From NCBI GenBank assembly GCA_051984675.1, contig JBPYFK010000039.1:1-64000 (forward strand): a stretch of DNA of 64,000 nt, in the 5' to 3' direction. Source of the DNA: JBPYFK01 sp051984675 (GTDB lineage Bacteria; Actinomycetota; Actinomycetes; Mycobacteriales; Pseudonocardiaceae). Positions 51,589 to 59,742 of the stretch are shown here, piece after piece (the first letter of the stretch is position 1; every line of letters starts with the position of its first letter). The notes under the pieces are model-generated. The model saw only the letters and a program-made list of their open reading frames with translations, was not told the DNA's origin and did no database searches. Position numbers and translations under genes: made by a program.

Positions 51589-52080
51589 TCAGCCCGGCAA
51601 ACGGATCACGTGGAGCCGGTCGACCAGGCGGACATACCGGCCCCCGCGACCGTCCTCGGGTAGCACCAGGGTGGGGCGAGACAACAAGCGGTCGTTGTAA
51701 CGGGTGGCCAGCAGAGCCGCGCACGCACCGAACTCGGGATCGAGTTCGGCCCAGGACAGCACGACCTGGTATCCGTCCTGGCCGTGCGCGAGCACAGCGA
51801 AGCGAAGGTGATCCATCTTCGACACGTCACGAACCGCCAAGCCGATGCCCGAGAGCACGTCGTGCAGTTCGACGCCGTGCACGGCGTCGAACTGGTCGCA
51901 CTTGGTGGTGACGTAGTGGACGCGCACCGGCCCGTGCGCGCGGCTGTTCAACTCCCCTGTCGACACGACGGTCCCGGGCTCTCGAACAGCGCCGGTCACC
52001 ACCAGCTGGTCGCGCCGGAGCGAAGTCTGATCCGTGGCTGTGGCCGTGGCTGCATCCCCATGATCCGGCGCTGGCTCCAT
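51589..52080 (-). CDS. Sulfite-oxidase-like molybdopterin-binding-fold protein
   Basis: 163 residues from ATG 52080. The fold of the molybdopterin-binding domain of the SUOX family is recognisable: LVVTGAVREPGTVVSTGELN, VHGVELHDVLSGIGLAV, LRFAVLAHGQDGYQVVLSWAEL, and LVLPEDGRGGRYVRLVDRLHVI. The Cys that ligates molybdenum in true oxidases (in a CxGN-type loop) is not evident: the corresponding loop reads YVTTKCDQFDAV with one Cys. It could bind a cofactor or a different ligand. It sits between kdpD and the stress-protein genes. Confidence 0.7.
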   Translation of the reverse strand: MEPAPDHGDAATATATDQTSLRRDQLVVTGAVREPGTVVSTGELNSRAHGPVRVHYVTTKCDQFDAVHGVELHDVLSGIGLAVRDVSKMDHLRFAVLAHGQDGYQVVLSWAELDPEFGACAALLATRYNDRLLSRPTLVLPEDGRGGRYVRLVDRLHVIRLPG

Positions 52081-52257
52081 GAGAGGCAGCGTAGAGACAA
52101 ATCGATTCCGCAGGATCCTCCGTGAGGGCGATTTCTTGCCGCGACTGCGGATCAGAGGTCCGATTTTCGGACGCATCTGCGGATCACGCCCGCTCGGGCA
52201 ATGGTCATACGCGACAGCCGTGACGTTCTACTCGGTGACCAGCCACTCGCCCACCGC
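52081..52257. other. Intergenic region between molybdo-fold and stress-protein genes
   Basis: About 180 bp. It contains the upstream region of the molybdo-fold gene on the minus strand and follows the stress-protein stop; no clear hairpin or dyad. Confidence 0.35.
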
Positions 52258-53082
52258 TCACTGAGCCTGCGGGAGCACCGCCACCGGGCAGCGAGCGTGG
52301 TGCAGAACCCCGGCCGCGACGGAGCCGAGTTGGAGCCCGGTGAACCCGCCGCGCCCGCGATGACCGACGGCAAGCAACTGGGCTTCCCGAGCGGCGTCGA
52401 GAAGCATCGCCACCGGATGCCCGTGCCGCGCGACCCGATGAATCGTGACGTCCGGGTACTGGTCGCTCCAGCCCGCCACCTGCTCGGCCAGCGCGCGATC
52501 GACCTGCTGCTGGGCCTGCTCGCGGTCGAAGGCGGCCATCGGCGCGGGAAACAGCCCCTCCTCGTGCCATGCCTGAACCGCGATGAGCTTGGTCTCGCGC
52601 AGCGCGGCCTCGCGCACGGCGAACTCCATGGCGACGCGGCTGCTCGCGGACCCATCCAAGCCCACGACGACGGGACCGGTCGCCACCGAAAGCTCGCCTC
52701 GCACCACCACGACCGGGCCGGCGCTGTGGACGGCCACGGCGGAACTCACCGAGCCGAGCAACGCACGGGTGAAGCGGCCGTGCCCACGCGAGCCCAGGAC
52801 GAGCAGCCCCGCGTCCGCCGTCCTCTGGATCAGCGTCTCGATCGGGTGACCCTCGATGAGCTCCTCGGTCACCTCCAATGCGGGCTCCTGCCGTCGGCAC
52901 CGGTCGGCGATGTCGAGCAGCGTCTTCTCCGCGTAGTCCCTCCGCGCGGGGTCGTCGTTGACCATGACGAGGTGGACGGCCGCGTGCCGACGGATCGCTT
53001 CGGTCGTGGCCCACCAGACGGCGCCTTCCGCGCTGTGGGAACCATCCACACCAACTACGACAACTTCTGGGGGCATCGTCAT
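52258..53082 (-). CDS. Universal stress protein, two UspA domains
   Basis: 274 residues, two tandem UspA domains: residues about 7-140 with VVVVGVDGSHSAEGAVWWA and the ATP-binding GSRGHGRFTRALLGSVS, and about 150-270 with VVVGLDGSASSRVAMEFAV and GHRGRGGFTGLQLGSVAAGV. Both match G-2x-G-9x-G(S), so both should bind ATP. Such proteins in mycobacteria regulate growth in hypoxia. It starts 9 nt after the stop of the upstream stress-protein gene and is in an operon with it. Confidence 0.93.
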   Translation of the reverse strand: MTMPPEVVVVGVDGSHSAEGAVWWATTEAIRRHAAVHLVMVNDDPARRDYAEKTLLDIADRCRRQEPALEVTEELIEGHPIETLIQRTADAGLLVLGSRGHGRFTRALLGSVSSAVAVHSAGPVVVVRGELSVATGPVVVGLDGSASSRVAMEFAVREAALRETKLIAVQAWHEEGLFPAPMAAFDREQAQQQVDRALAEQVAGWSDQYPDVTIHRVARHGHPVAMLLDAAREAQLLAVGHRGRGGFTGLQLGSVAAGVLHHARCPVAVLPQAQ

Positions 53083-53091
53083 CGTCCCTCC

Positions 53092-53997
53092 CTAAGAACG
53101 CGGAACCCGGGACCGCTGCTGATCAGCGGCCGATCGTGCCGTGTCACCGGTAGCCCGGGGGCTGGGCGGCTCAGCGGTTACGCGTGCGGGCGTCACCATG
53201 ACGGGACACGTGGCCTCCGCGAGCACCATGTCGGCCAAGTGCAGGAACTGGGGTCCGTGCGTCGGCTGGCCCATCACCAGCAGTGCGGCACCCGTCGCGA
53301 CATGCCGGAACACGTTCGCCGGAGTGCCCTGGAAGCAGGCACGGCGCAGCGTGAGCTGGGGGTACCGGTGTTGCCACGGAAGGAGGGTGTCCTCCAGCAT
53401 GCCGAACGACGTCGGAACCGGGCTCAGCACGACCTCCAACATCTGCGGGTCGACATACGCGCCGTGCGGCCCGGCCGGTGGTGGCTCGGCACGGACCGCC
53501 ACCACGGGGAGGTGCCGCGACGATGCTTCGGCGACAACCCACGGCAAGATCCGCTCGGCCGCCGTCGGCGTGTCGAGGGCCGCCACGACATGGTTGTTGA
53601 ACGGCCCTTGCCGCTGGCTGCGCAGCGGCGGGACGACAGTGACGGCGGACGGCGGCTGGGACAGCAGGTGGCTGGTCGTGGAGCCCAGCATGCGGGCAGC
53701 CCAGCGGCGTCGCAGCCGCATGCCCACGACCAGGAGATCCACTGGTCCCACAGCCTGTTCCAGGCACACACTCGGCGCTCCGGCGACCAGGCGTGCCTCC
53801 ACGGGCACCGAGACCTGCCGCGCCCGGACACGCCGCATCGCCGAATCCCGAGTCGCTTGGTCGGCTCGCGCACAGTGCAGGACCGTCAGCGGCACCTTGT
53901 GCGTGTCAGCCGCGTCCATGGCCCACTCCAGTGCCCGCCAACCGCCATCCGATCCGTCGACACCGACCACCACGTGTTGCGGAACCTCGGACTCCAT
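53092..53997 (-). CDS. Universal stress protein, two UspA domains (second degenerate)
   Basis: 301 residues from ATG 53997 with GGAGAGG 8 nt before it. The first domain has VVVGVDGSDGGWRALEWAM and a variant loop GMRLRRRWAARMLGSTTSHL; the second starts VVAALDTPTAAERILPWVVA and has GQPTHGPQFLHLADMVLAEA, where the ATP loop glycines are lost. The first domain may still bind ATP poorly. Promoter-proximal gene of the stress operon and divergent from the Acg-like gene. Confidence 0.87.
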   Translation of the reverse strand: MESEVPQHVVVGVDGSDGGWRALEWAMDAADTHKVPLTVLHCARADQATRDSAMRRVRARQVSVPVEARLVAGAPSVCLEQAVGPVDLLVVGMRLRRRWAARMLGSTTSHLLSQPPSAVTVVPPLRSQRQGPFNNHVVAALDTPTAAERILPWVVAEASSRHLPVVAVRAEPPPAGPHGAYVDPQMLEVVLSPVPTSFGMLEDTLLPWQHRYPQLTLRRACFQGTPANVFRHVATGAALLVMGQPTHGPQFLHLADMVLAEATCPVMVTPARVTAEPPSPRATGDTARSAADQQRSRVPRS

Positions 53998-54055
53998 CGC
54001 CACCACCTCTCCGCGACGGCTCCCCTTTAGCCAAGGCCCACCACAGCGTCACGAC

Positions 54056-54072
54056 CAGGGACTTTGGGCCAT
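54056..54072. promoter_or_regulatory. DosR-box-like site in the divergent USP/Acg promoter
   Basis: GGGACTTTGGGCCA (54058-54071) resembles the mycobacterial DosR/DevR site, GGGACT-WWA-GTCCC, matching at 10-11 of 14 positions. It lies between the stress-protein operon (leftward, start 53997) and the Acg-like gene (rightward, start 54133). It is the only such site noticed by eye; no dosR or dosS gene is in the window. Confidence 0.4.
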
Positions 54073-54132
54073 ATGGCGAGTGCGTGCGGCAGTGCCATGG
54101 TTGACCTTGAAGTCCAAGCAGGAGAGTCCGCG

Positions 54133-55131
54133 ATGAACGATTTTCCGACCGTGTTCGGCTTGCCGCCGGACGAGGTTGAGGACGTGATTCGCCGAGCCGG
54201 GGCGGCGCCGTCGTTGCACAACGCCCAGCCCTGGCGTTTCCGGGTACTTCCCGACGTCATCGAAGTCCACGGCGACCCGCAGCGCCGGTTGCCGGTCGCG
54301 GACCCGGACGACTGCGAACTGCGGTTGGGTTGTGGAGCGGCGCTGTTCAACCTGCGCGTGGCGCTGGAGCACGCCGGTGTTCGCCCGCTCGTGACGCTGC
54401 TGCCGCGGTCGGGCGGGCCAACCTTGCTGGCAGCGGCGCGTTCCGGCGGTAGATCTTCGCGGAGACCCGACCTCTCCCGGCTCTACGAAGCGATCCCGAA
54501 CCGGCGCAGCAATCGGCGTCCCTTCCTGCCCACCCCGGTGCCGGCTGGGCACCGTCAGGATCTGATCCGCGCGGCTCAGGAGGAAAAGGGCTGGCTGCAC
54601 GTGATGGAACGCGGGCAGCTGGGAGCGCTGGAAGGCTTGGTGCACCGCGCTCACCGCATCCAGATGGCCGATTGGCGTTTCCGGGACGAAATGGCGCGGT
54701 GGACCGGCCGCGCTCCCGGGACAGTGGACGGCGTGCCCGCCCAGGCGGCGGGCCCGCGGCCGGAGCCCCAGGACCAGTGGGTGCTGCGGGACTTCTCCGG
54801 CGGCCAAGCCTCCGCCCGTGTGCCCGGTAAGGATTTCGAGTCCGACCCGCTGCTGGTGGTGCTGTGCTCCCATCACGACAGCGTCATGGAGGACCTGCAG
54901 GCCGGTCAGGCGTTGCAGCGGGTGCTCCTGACCGCCACGTCGCTCGGGCTCGTGGCCTCGCTGCTGTCGCAGGTGGTGGAGGTGGCCGAGACCCGAGACG
55001 AGCTACGCCGCCTGCTAGGCGGAACGCTGTATCCACACGCGCTCGTGCGCGTGGGCTACGGCTCGCCCGCGCGAGCGACACCCCGACGGGCGCCCCGGGA
55101 GCTGTTGATCGACGCTGTGTCCACCGGTTGA
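54133..55131 (+). CDS. Acg-family FMN-binding nitroreductase-like protein
   Basis: 332 residues from ATG 54133 with AGGAGAG before it. Two nitroreductase-like halves: IRRAGAAPSLHNAQPWRFRV (FMN contacts), DCELRLGCGAALFNLRVALE, NRRSNRRPFLPTPVPAG, LLVVLCSHHDSVMEDLQAGQ and ALQRVLLTATSLGLVASLLS. Mycobacterial Acg (Rv2032) and Rv3131-type proteins of this family bind FMN but often lack normal reductase activity and may sequester flavin in dormancy. First of a pair, followed after 33 bp by a paralog. Confidence 0.85.
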   Translation: MNDFPTVFGLPPDEVEDVIRRAGAAPSLHNAQPWRFRVLPDVIEVHGDPQRRLPVADPDDCELRLGCGAALFNLRVALEHAGVRPLVTLLPRSGGPTLLAAARSGGRSSRRPDLSRLYEAIPNRRSNRRPFLPTPVPAGHRQDLIRAAQEEKGWLHVMERGQLGALEGLVHRAHRIQMADWRFRDEMARWTGRAPGTVDGVPAQAAGPRPEPQDQWVLRDFSGGQASARVPGKDFESDPLLVVLCSHHDSVMEDLQAGQALQRVLLTATSLGLVASLLSQVVEVAETRDELRRLLGGTLYPHALVRVGYGSPARATPRRAPRELLIDAVSTG

Positions 55132-55164
55132 CAGGATCCGGCGACGCCAGGAGCCCGGAGGAGA

Positions 55165-56163
55165 ATGATGGCCACGACGGCTCTGTCCGAACACATGGTG
55201 CACTCCGCGTTGACGCTGGCAGGCCGGGCTCCGTCGGTGCACAACAGCCAGCCCTGGCGGTGGAAGCTGGCGCCGCATTCGGTGCACCTGTTCATGGACC
55301 GCTCCAGGATGCTTCCGGTGCTTGACCCCACCGGACGCGAACTGGTCATCAGTTGCGGTGCGGCGTTGCACCACGCCCGGATCGCGTTCACCGCGGCGGG
55401 CTGGCGACCCCACGTACGCCGGTTTCCCAACCCGGCCCAGCCGGAGCATCTCGCCGCTCTCGAGCTGACCCGCATGTCCGAACTGGACACCGCGGCGGTC
55501 GCGGCGGCGGCCGTCGCCGCGCGACGGCACACCGACCGGCGCCCGTTCCTGCCCGACCCAGTACCGGGAGAGCTGCTGGCACTGTTGCAGGACGCCGCCA
55601 GTGGCGAGGGCGCGGTGCTGACGTTCGCGTTGGACGACCACCCGCGCCGCGAACTCATGCTGGCCATCGAGCAGGCCGGTTCCCAGCAGCGGGCACGAGC
55701 CGAGTACCAGCGCGAACTGGCCGACTGGGTCGGCACCCACGTCGCCCCCGTCGAGGGCATACCGACGCAGAGCGTGCCCGCCACGGGCGAGTACCCGCGC
55801 GGAATGCCCTCCCGTGATTTCAGCCTGGCCGTCGAGGGGGAACTGCCCGTCCCGGTGCTCGACGACGGAGCGGTGCTCGCGGTGCTCGCCACGGAAGGCG
55901 ACAGCTTCGACAGCTGGCTGGGTGCGGGTGAGGCGCTCAGCGCGGTGCTGCTGACCGCCAGCGGAGCGGGTCTGGCCACCTGCCCGCTGAGCCACGTCGG
56001 CGAGACCACCGCCGCCCGCACCGCCGTGCGCGAGAACGTCCTTGCCCACGGCGGACAACCCCAGATGGCCATCCGCATCGGATGGCCCGCCACGCACGAG
56101 TTCCCCGGCCCGCTCACCCCGCGCCGACCCGTCGCGGACTCCATCGAAACCTTTTCCGGCTGA
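55165..56163 (+). CDS. Acg-family FMN-binding nitroreductase-like protein, paralog
   Basis: 332 residues from ATG 55165. Collinear with the preceding protein: LAGRAPSVHNSQPWRWKLAP, GRELVISCGAALHHARIAFT, ARRHTDRRPFLPDPVPGELL, PRGMPSRDFSLAVEGELPVP, LGAGEALSAVLLTASGAGLA and AIRIGWPATHEFPGPL. Two fused nitroreductase-like units that bind FMN between them are expected. Probably co-transcribed with its neighbour from the DosR-box-like promoter. Confidence 0.87.
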   Translation: MMATTALSEHMVHSALTLAGRAPSVHNSQPWRWKLAPHSVHLFMDRSRMLPVLDPTGRELVISCGAALHHARIAFTAAGWRPHVRRFPNPAQPEHLAALELTRMSELDTAAVAAAAVAARRHTDRRPFLPDPVPGELLALLQDAASGEGAVLTFALDDHPRRELMLAIEQAGSQQRARAEYQRELADWVGTHVAPVEGIPTQSVPATGEYPRGMPSRDFSLAVEGELPVPVLDDGAVLAVLATEGDSFDSWLGAGEALSAVLLTASGAGLATCPLSHVGETTAARTAVRENVLAHGGQPQMAIRIGWPATHEFPGPLTPRRPVADSIETFSG

Positions 56164-56232
56164 CCACAGTGGACGCTGATACACGCGGTGCCCGAGCGGT
56201 TCGACGCTCTACCGTGAAGGTCGAGGGCGACG

Positions 56233-56621
56233 ATGAGCGGGCTGTGTACGGACCTGTACGAGAACAGGATGGCGGCGAGCTACCTGCGCAGGGAGATGAC
56301 CGCGCCAGCCACCTTCAGCCTGTTCGCCCGCAAGCTCCCGCCGGACCGTGGGTTTCTGGCCGCTGCCGGCCTGGCCGACTGCCTGAACTTCCTCGCTGAC
56401 CTCCATTTCGCTGCGCTTCACCGGTGACGTCTGGGCCGTCCCGGAAGGACGAATGGTGTTCGCTGGCGAGCCATTCCTGGAAGTCACTCCCCTGGCTGCC
56501 GGAGGCGGCCCGCCGGCTCCGCGACCCCGTTCCGGTCGAGGTGCGACACAGCACCGAGCTACGGCGTCTGACCGAGTCCCTGCAACGGTCCCTTGCCGTG
56601 GCCACCGGCGGAGTCCACTGA
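56233..56621 (+). pseudogene. Nicotinate phosphoribosyltransferase (PncB-like), gutted
   Basis: The N-terminus is nearly normal: GLCTDLYENRMAASYLRREM, TAPATFSLFARKLPPDRGFL and AAGLADCLNFLADLHF (to about 56410). A second frame has FTGDVWAVPEGRMVFAGEPFLEV from about 56420 to 56490. A third frame ends with LPEAARRLRDPVPVEVRHST and ELRRLTESLQRSLA, the family C-terminus, stopping at 56619-56621. Around 270-300 residues of the catalytic barrel, with the phosphorylated His and PRPP site, are missing. In mycobacteria a PncB (Rv0573c) is part of the DosR regulon, which fits the context. Confidence 0.7.
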
Positions 56622-56647
56622 GGATCGTCCACTACGATCTTCTCGGT

Positions 56648-57526
56648 CTACGACCCGCGCTTCGCTGGGACGACGGCGACCGGACACGAGGCGTGGTGGA
56701 CGGCGGCGTGGCTGACTGACCCGAGCACGAGCCGGCGGACCGGCCCCCGGCCGTGACTGCCGACGATCAGCATGCTCGCGCCCTCGGCTTCCTCCAGCAG
56801 TGCTTGCGCCGGGCGGGCCGGCGTGATCACCCGGCGGACCGACACGTCGGGGTACTGCTCCATCTCACCGGCCAGCGACTGGGCGAGCACGTCGGCCGCA
56901 TCGGTCCGTACCTCGTCCCAGCCCCGTTCCCAGTCCTGCACACGCGCGAACGGGTCCAGTGGCAGATCGCTCCAGGCATGCACCGCCACAAGCTCCACCC
57001 CATGGCGAGCGGCGAAGTCGTAGGCGAACGCGATGGCTTCCGAGCTGGCAGGGGAACCGTCGACACCCACGACGGCGGGTCCGGTGGCCAGCTCCGGCTG
57101 CTCCGGGGGCGCCGCGCCACGGACGACGACCATCGGCACACCCGCACGGCGGGACACCAGCTCCGCCGCCGTCGAGCCCAGCGCGCCGCGTGGCGCACCG
57201 CCCATCCCCGAGGGGCCGAGCACCAGCAACTCGGCTTGCTCGGCCGTGTCGCTGAGCACCCACGCCGGATCGCCGGAGGCCAGCTCGGTGCGGACCTCCA
57301 GACCGGGCACGATCTGGCCACACGTTTCGCGCAGCGCGTCCAGTTCGTGCCGCATGGCCTCCTGGAGGGAGTGCACGACCTCCTCGAACGGCCAGGTGAA
57401 GGCATGCAGCAACAACAGTGGCCGGCGCCGGTTGCCGGCCTCGCGGGCAGCCCACCACACGGCCCGGCGGGAGGCATCCGAGAGGTCGAACCCCACGACG
57501 ATCGCGTTCCGGCCGGCATCCGACAT
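56648..57526 (-). CDS. Universal stress protein, two UspA domains
   Basis: 292 residues from ATG 57526 (GGAGG 9 nt upstream). Domain 1 has IVVGFDLSDASRRAVWWAA and GPSGMGGAPRGALGSTAAELV; domain 2 has AVVGVDGSPASSEAIAFAYD and GSHGRGPVRRLVLGSVSHAA with the complete ATP-binding loop. Third double-domain USP of the region; closer to the DosR-controlled type in layout. Convergent with the nicotinate phosphoribosyltransferase remnant. Confidence 0.93.
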   Translation of the reverse strand: MSDAGRNAIVVGFDLSDASRRAVWWAAREAGNRRRPLLLLHAFTWPFEEVVHSLQEAMRHELDALRETCGQIVPGLEVRTELASGDPAWVLSDTAEQAELLVLGPSGMGGAPRGALGSTAAELVSRRAGVPMVVVRGAAPPEQPELATGPAVVGVDGSPASSEAIAFAYDFAARHGVELVAVHAWSDLPLDPFARVQDWERGWDEVRTDAADVLAQSLAGEMEQYPDVSVRRVITPARPAQALLEEAEGASMLIVGSHGRGPVRRLVLGSVSHAAVHHASCPVAVVPAKRGS

Positions 57527-57643
57527 CGGGATCGACCTCCCCTCCCCCACGCGAGGCGGTAATCCGGTGGGCCGACAGCCAGCTGTTTCCTCATGGTGCC
57601 CCGCCAAGTGCGGACCGGCATCCGCACGCCGCCCCGGCCGTGC

Positions 57644-58438
57644 TCAGGCTTGCGGTTCGGGCAGGCTTTCGCCGGTCTCCAGCAGCGTCTTGAGGCTCGA
57701 CAGCAGTGCGGGCCACCCCTCGCTGACCATCTTCCGCGCGGTGCTGCCGGGGTCGAAGTCGTCGTGCACGACGGTCAGCTTGACCATGTTCCCGAGCGGC
57801 TCGATCTCGAAAGTCACCTTCGATCGGCGCTCGCTGGCGAGCGTGGCACGGACGTCCTCGCTGACCCCGGCAGCCTCGGCCCACTCCGGCGTGAAGGTGT
57901 GCCAGGAATAGGACAGTCGACGACACGGGTCGAATTCGAGCACGACCTGTGCGGGATCGGCGGTCCTGACTCCGCGCTCTTCCCAGACCATGGACGATCC
58001 CACCTGCCAGTCCGATTCGAATGTCACGCCCCAGTAGCGACGGGTGAAAGCCGGATCGGTCAACGCCTGCCAGAGCCGTTCCGGTGTGGTGTTGATGTAG
58101 ATCGTGTACACAAACGCGGTGTCGTTCATCGGCTCCCGCTCCAATGCGCTTTTCAGGTCCGCCAGCGCGCTCACGCGCGCACGCTCGTATTGGCTGATCC
58201 AGCGATCCGCGATGGCGTTGATCGGCACGGCATTGAGGTAGTGCAGCTTCTCCCGCCCCCGCCACAGCGTGCTCACCAGGTTGGCCGCCTCCAACACCGC
58301 CAGATGTTTGCTCACCGACTGCCGCGCCATGTCCAACCCAGCGCACAGCTCTCGCAGAGTCTGCCCGTTGCGGGCATTCAACCTGTCGAGCAGCCGGCGC
58401 CGGCTCGCGTCCGCCAGCGCCCGGAAGACCTCATCCAT
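57644..58438 (-). CDS. ArsR HTH fused to an SRPBCC/AHSA1 domain
   Basis: 264 residues from ATG 58438. Residues 1-90 are an ArsR winged helix (MDEVFRALADASRRRLLDRL, then CAGLDMARQSVSKHLAVLEA, ANLVSTLWRGREKLHYLNAV). Residues 110-255 are an AHSA1/Aha1-like START-fold domain (AFVYTIYINTTPERLWQALT, DPAFTRRYWGVTFESDWQVG, VTFEIEPLGNMVKLTVVHDD, SEGWPALLSSLKTLLETG), whose pocket binds hydrophobic ligands. The fused pair makes a ligand-responsive repressor. Its promoter carries two operator dyads. Confidence 0.87.
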   Translation of the reverse strand: MDEVFRALADASRRRLLDRLNARNGQTLRELCAGLDMARQSVSKHLAVLEAANLVSTLWRGREKLHYLNAVPINAIADRWISQYERARVSALADLKSALEREPMNDTAFVYTIYINTTPERLWQALTDPAFTRRYWGVTFESDWQVGSSMVWEERGVRTADPAQVVLEFDPCRRLSYSWHTFTPEWAEAAGVSEDVRATLASERRSKVTFEIEPLGNMVKLTVVHDDFDPGSTARKMVSEGWPALLSSLKTLLETGESLPEPQA

Positions 58439-58455
58439 TCCACTCGATCCTCGAA

Positions 58456-58508
58456 CATGCAGCCTGCTGGCTGCATGAACTATAGGCAGCCGCATGGCTG
58501 CATGTCAA
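58456..58508 (-). promoter_or_regulatory. ArsR-type promoter with two operators
   Basis: On the minus strand TTGACA (58508-58503), 18 bp and TATAGT (58484-58479). Operator 1 is CATGCAGCC-TGCT-GGCTGCATG (58456-58477, perfect, just downstream of the -10). Operator 2 is GCAGCC-GCAT-GGCTGC (58486-58501), between -35 and -10. Their centres are 27 bp apart. Binding at both would shut off the promoter. Confidence 0.7.
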
Positions 58509-58698
58509 TGCTCTCCGCCTGGGATGCACGACGGCGTTCGAACTCGTCATTGACCCAACGCAGGGGATCAGAAGCGATGGCGGAAATCGTCCGAGCCGCA
58601 TGATCTCGCGAAAAGAGGGCGCGAACAATTCACCCGAAACACGCCGACAGCAAAACCGGCCACAAGCAGTTGTTGATGTCTCCAGATACGATGAGTAC

Positions 58699-59616
58699 GT
58701 GAAGTTCGCTGTTTCGATTCCACAGTTCGCCGCGGACGGGGAGTTCGACCCGGCCGAGTTCCGCACCTACCTGCAGCGCGCCGAGGCACTGGGCTTCGAC
58801 AGCGCGTGGACGCAGGAGCAGCTGCTGGGCTCGATGCCGACGCTGAGTCCCCTTGAGACGATGACCTACGCGGCGGCATGCACCGAGCGGCTACGACTGG
58901 GGTGCGCGGTGCTCGTCACCACCCTGCACAACCCAGTGCACCTGGCGAAACGACTGAGCACACTGGACCAGCTCAGCCGGGGTCGGCTCGATATCGGCGT
59001 CGGCACCGGAGGGCGGGGCCGGATGTTCTCCGCGTTCGGGGTCGACCGGGACCGCTTCGTCGCCCGGTTCACCGAAGGACTGACCCTGATGAAGACACTG
59101 TGGACACAGCGACGGGTCGACTTCGACGGCGATTTCTGGCAGCTCGACGGCGCCACGATGGAGCCGAAACCGTTCCAGAAACCCCACCCGCCGATCTGGT
59201 TCGGCGGCAGCGGTCGCCCCGCACTCCGGCGCGCGGTTCGGCTCGGCAACGGTTTTTTCGGGGCCGGTTCGTCCACCACCGCGCAGTTCGCCGAGCAGGT
59301 GCGAACCGTCTCGGAGGCGCTGGCGGAAACCGGGCAGGACGCGGCCGAATTCCCGCTTGCGAAGCGCGTCTACGTTGCCGTGGACGACGACGCCGATCGG
59401 GCACGGGAACGCGTCAACCGCGGCCTGGAACAGGTCTACGGACGCCGCTCCGAGACCATCGAAGCGGCGGCAGTCGCCGGCACACCGAACGACTGCGTGC
59501 GCGAACTACGCGAAGTCCGCGACGCCGGTGCGCGCATGATCCTGTTCACCACACTGTTCGACCAGGCCGAGCAGATGGAACGGCTGGCCGCAGAAGTGAT
59601 CCCGCACCTGGACTAG
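58699..59616 (+). CDS. LLM-class flavin/F420-dependent oxidoreductase
   Basis: 305 residues from GTG 58699. Luciferase-like monooxygenase barrel: VKFAVSIPQFAADGEFDPAE, AEALGFDSAWTQEQLLGSMP, RLRLGCAVLVTTLHNPVHLA, LDQLSRGRLDIGVGTGGRGR, PKPFQKPHPPIWFGGSGRPA, ALRRAVRLGNGFFGAGSSTT and the closing VRDAGARMILFTTLFDQAEQ-like segment. Family members in actinobacteria use F420 or FMN to oxidise or reduce small molecules. Divergent from the ArsR/SRPBCC gene and may be under its control. Confidence 0.88.
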   Translation: MKFAVSIPQFAADGEFDPAEFRTYLQRAEALGFDSAWTQEQLLGSMPTLSPLETMTYAAACTERLRLGCAVLVTTLHNPVHLAKRLSTLDQLSRGRLDIGVGTGGRGRMFSAFGVDRDRFVARFTEGLTLMKTLWTQRRVDFDGDFWQLDGATMEPKPFQKPHPPIWFGGSGRPALRRAVRLGNGFFGAGSSTTAQFAEQVRTVSEALAETGQDAAEFPLAKRVYVAVDDDADRARERVNRGLEQVYGRRSETIEAAAVAGTPNDCVRELREVRDAGARMILFTTLFDQAEQMERLAAEVIPHLD

Positions 59617-59742
59617 GCGCCGCTGGTCAGTGCCTGGCAAGGCGCGGGGCGACGACGAGCCCACCGAATCCGCCGTGCTCGCCACCACCGCGCGGGAGCC
59701 TCACTGCCGAGCGTGGCGGTCACGACCGGCTCACGACGAGTA

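Noticed and set aside
58670..58699. Leaderless promoter for the LLM oxidoreductase (TACGAT at 58687-58692)
   Set aside because: The -10-like box is well placed 6 nt before the GTG, but no acceptable -35 lies at 16-18 bp.
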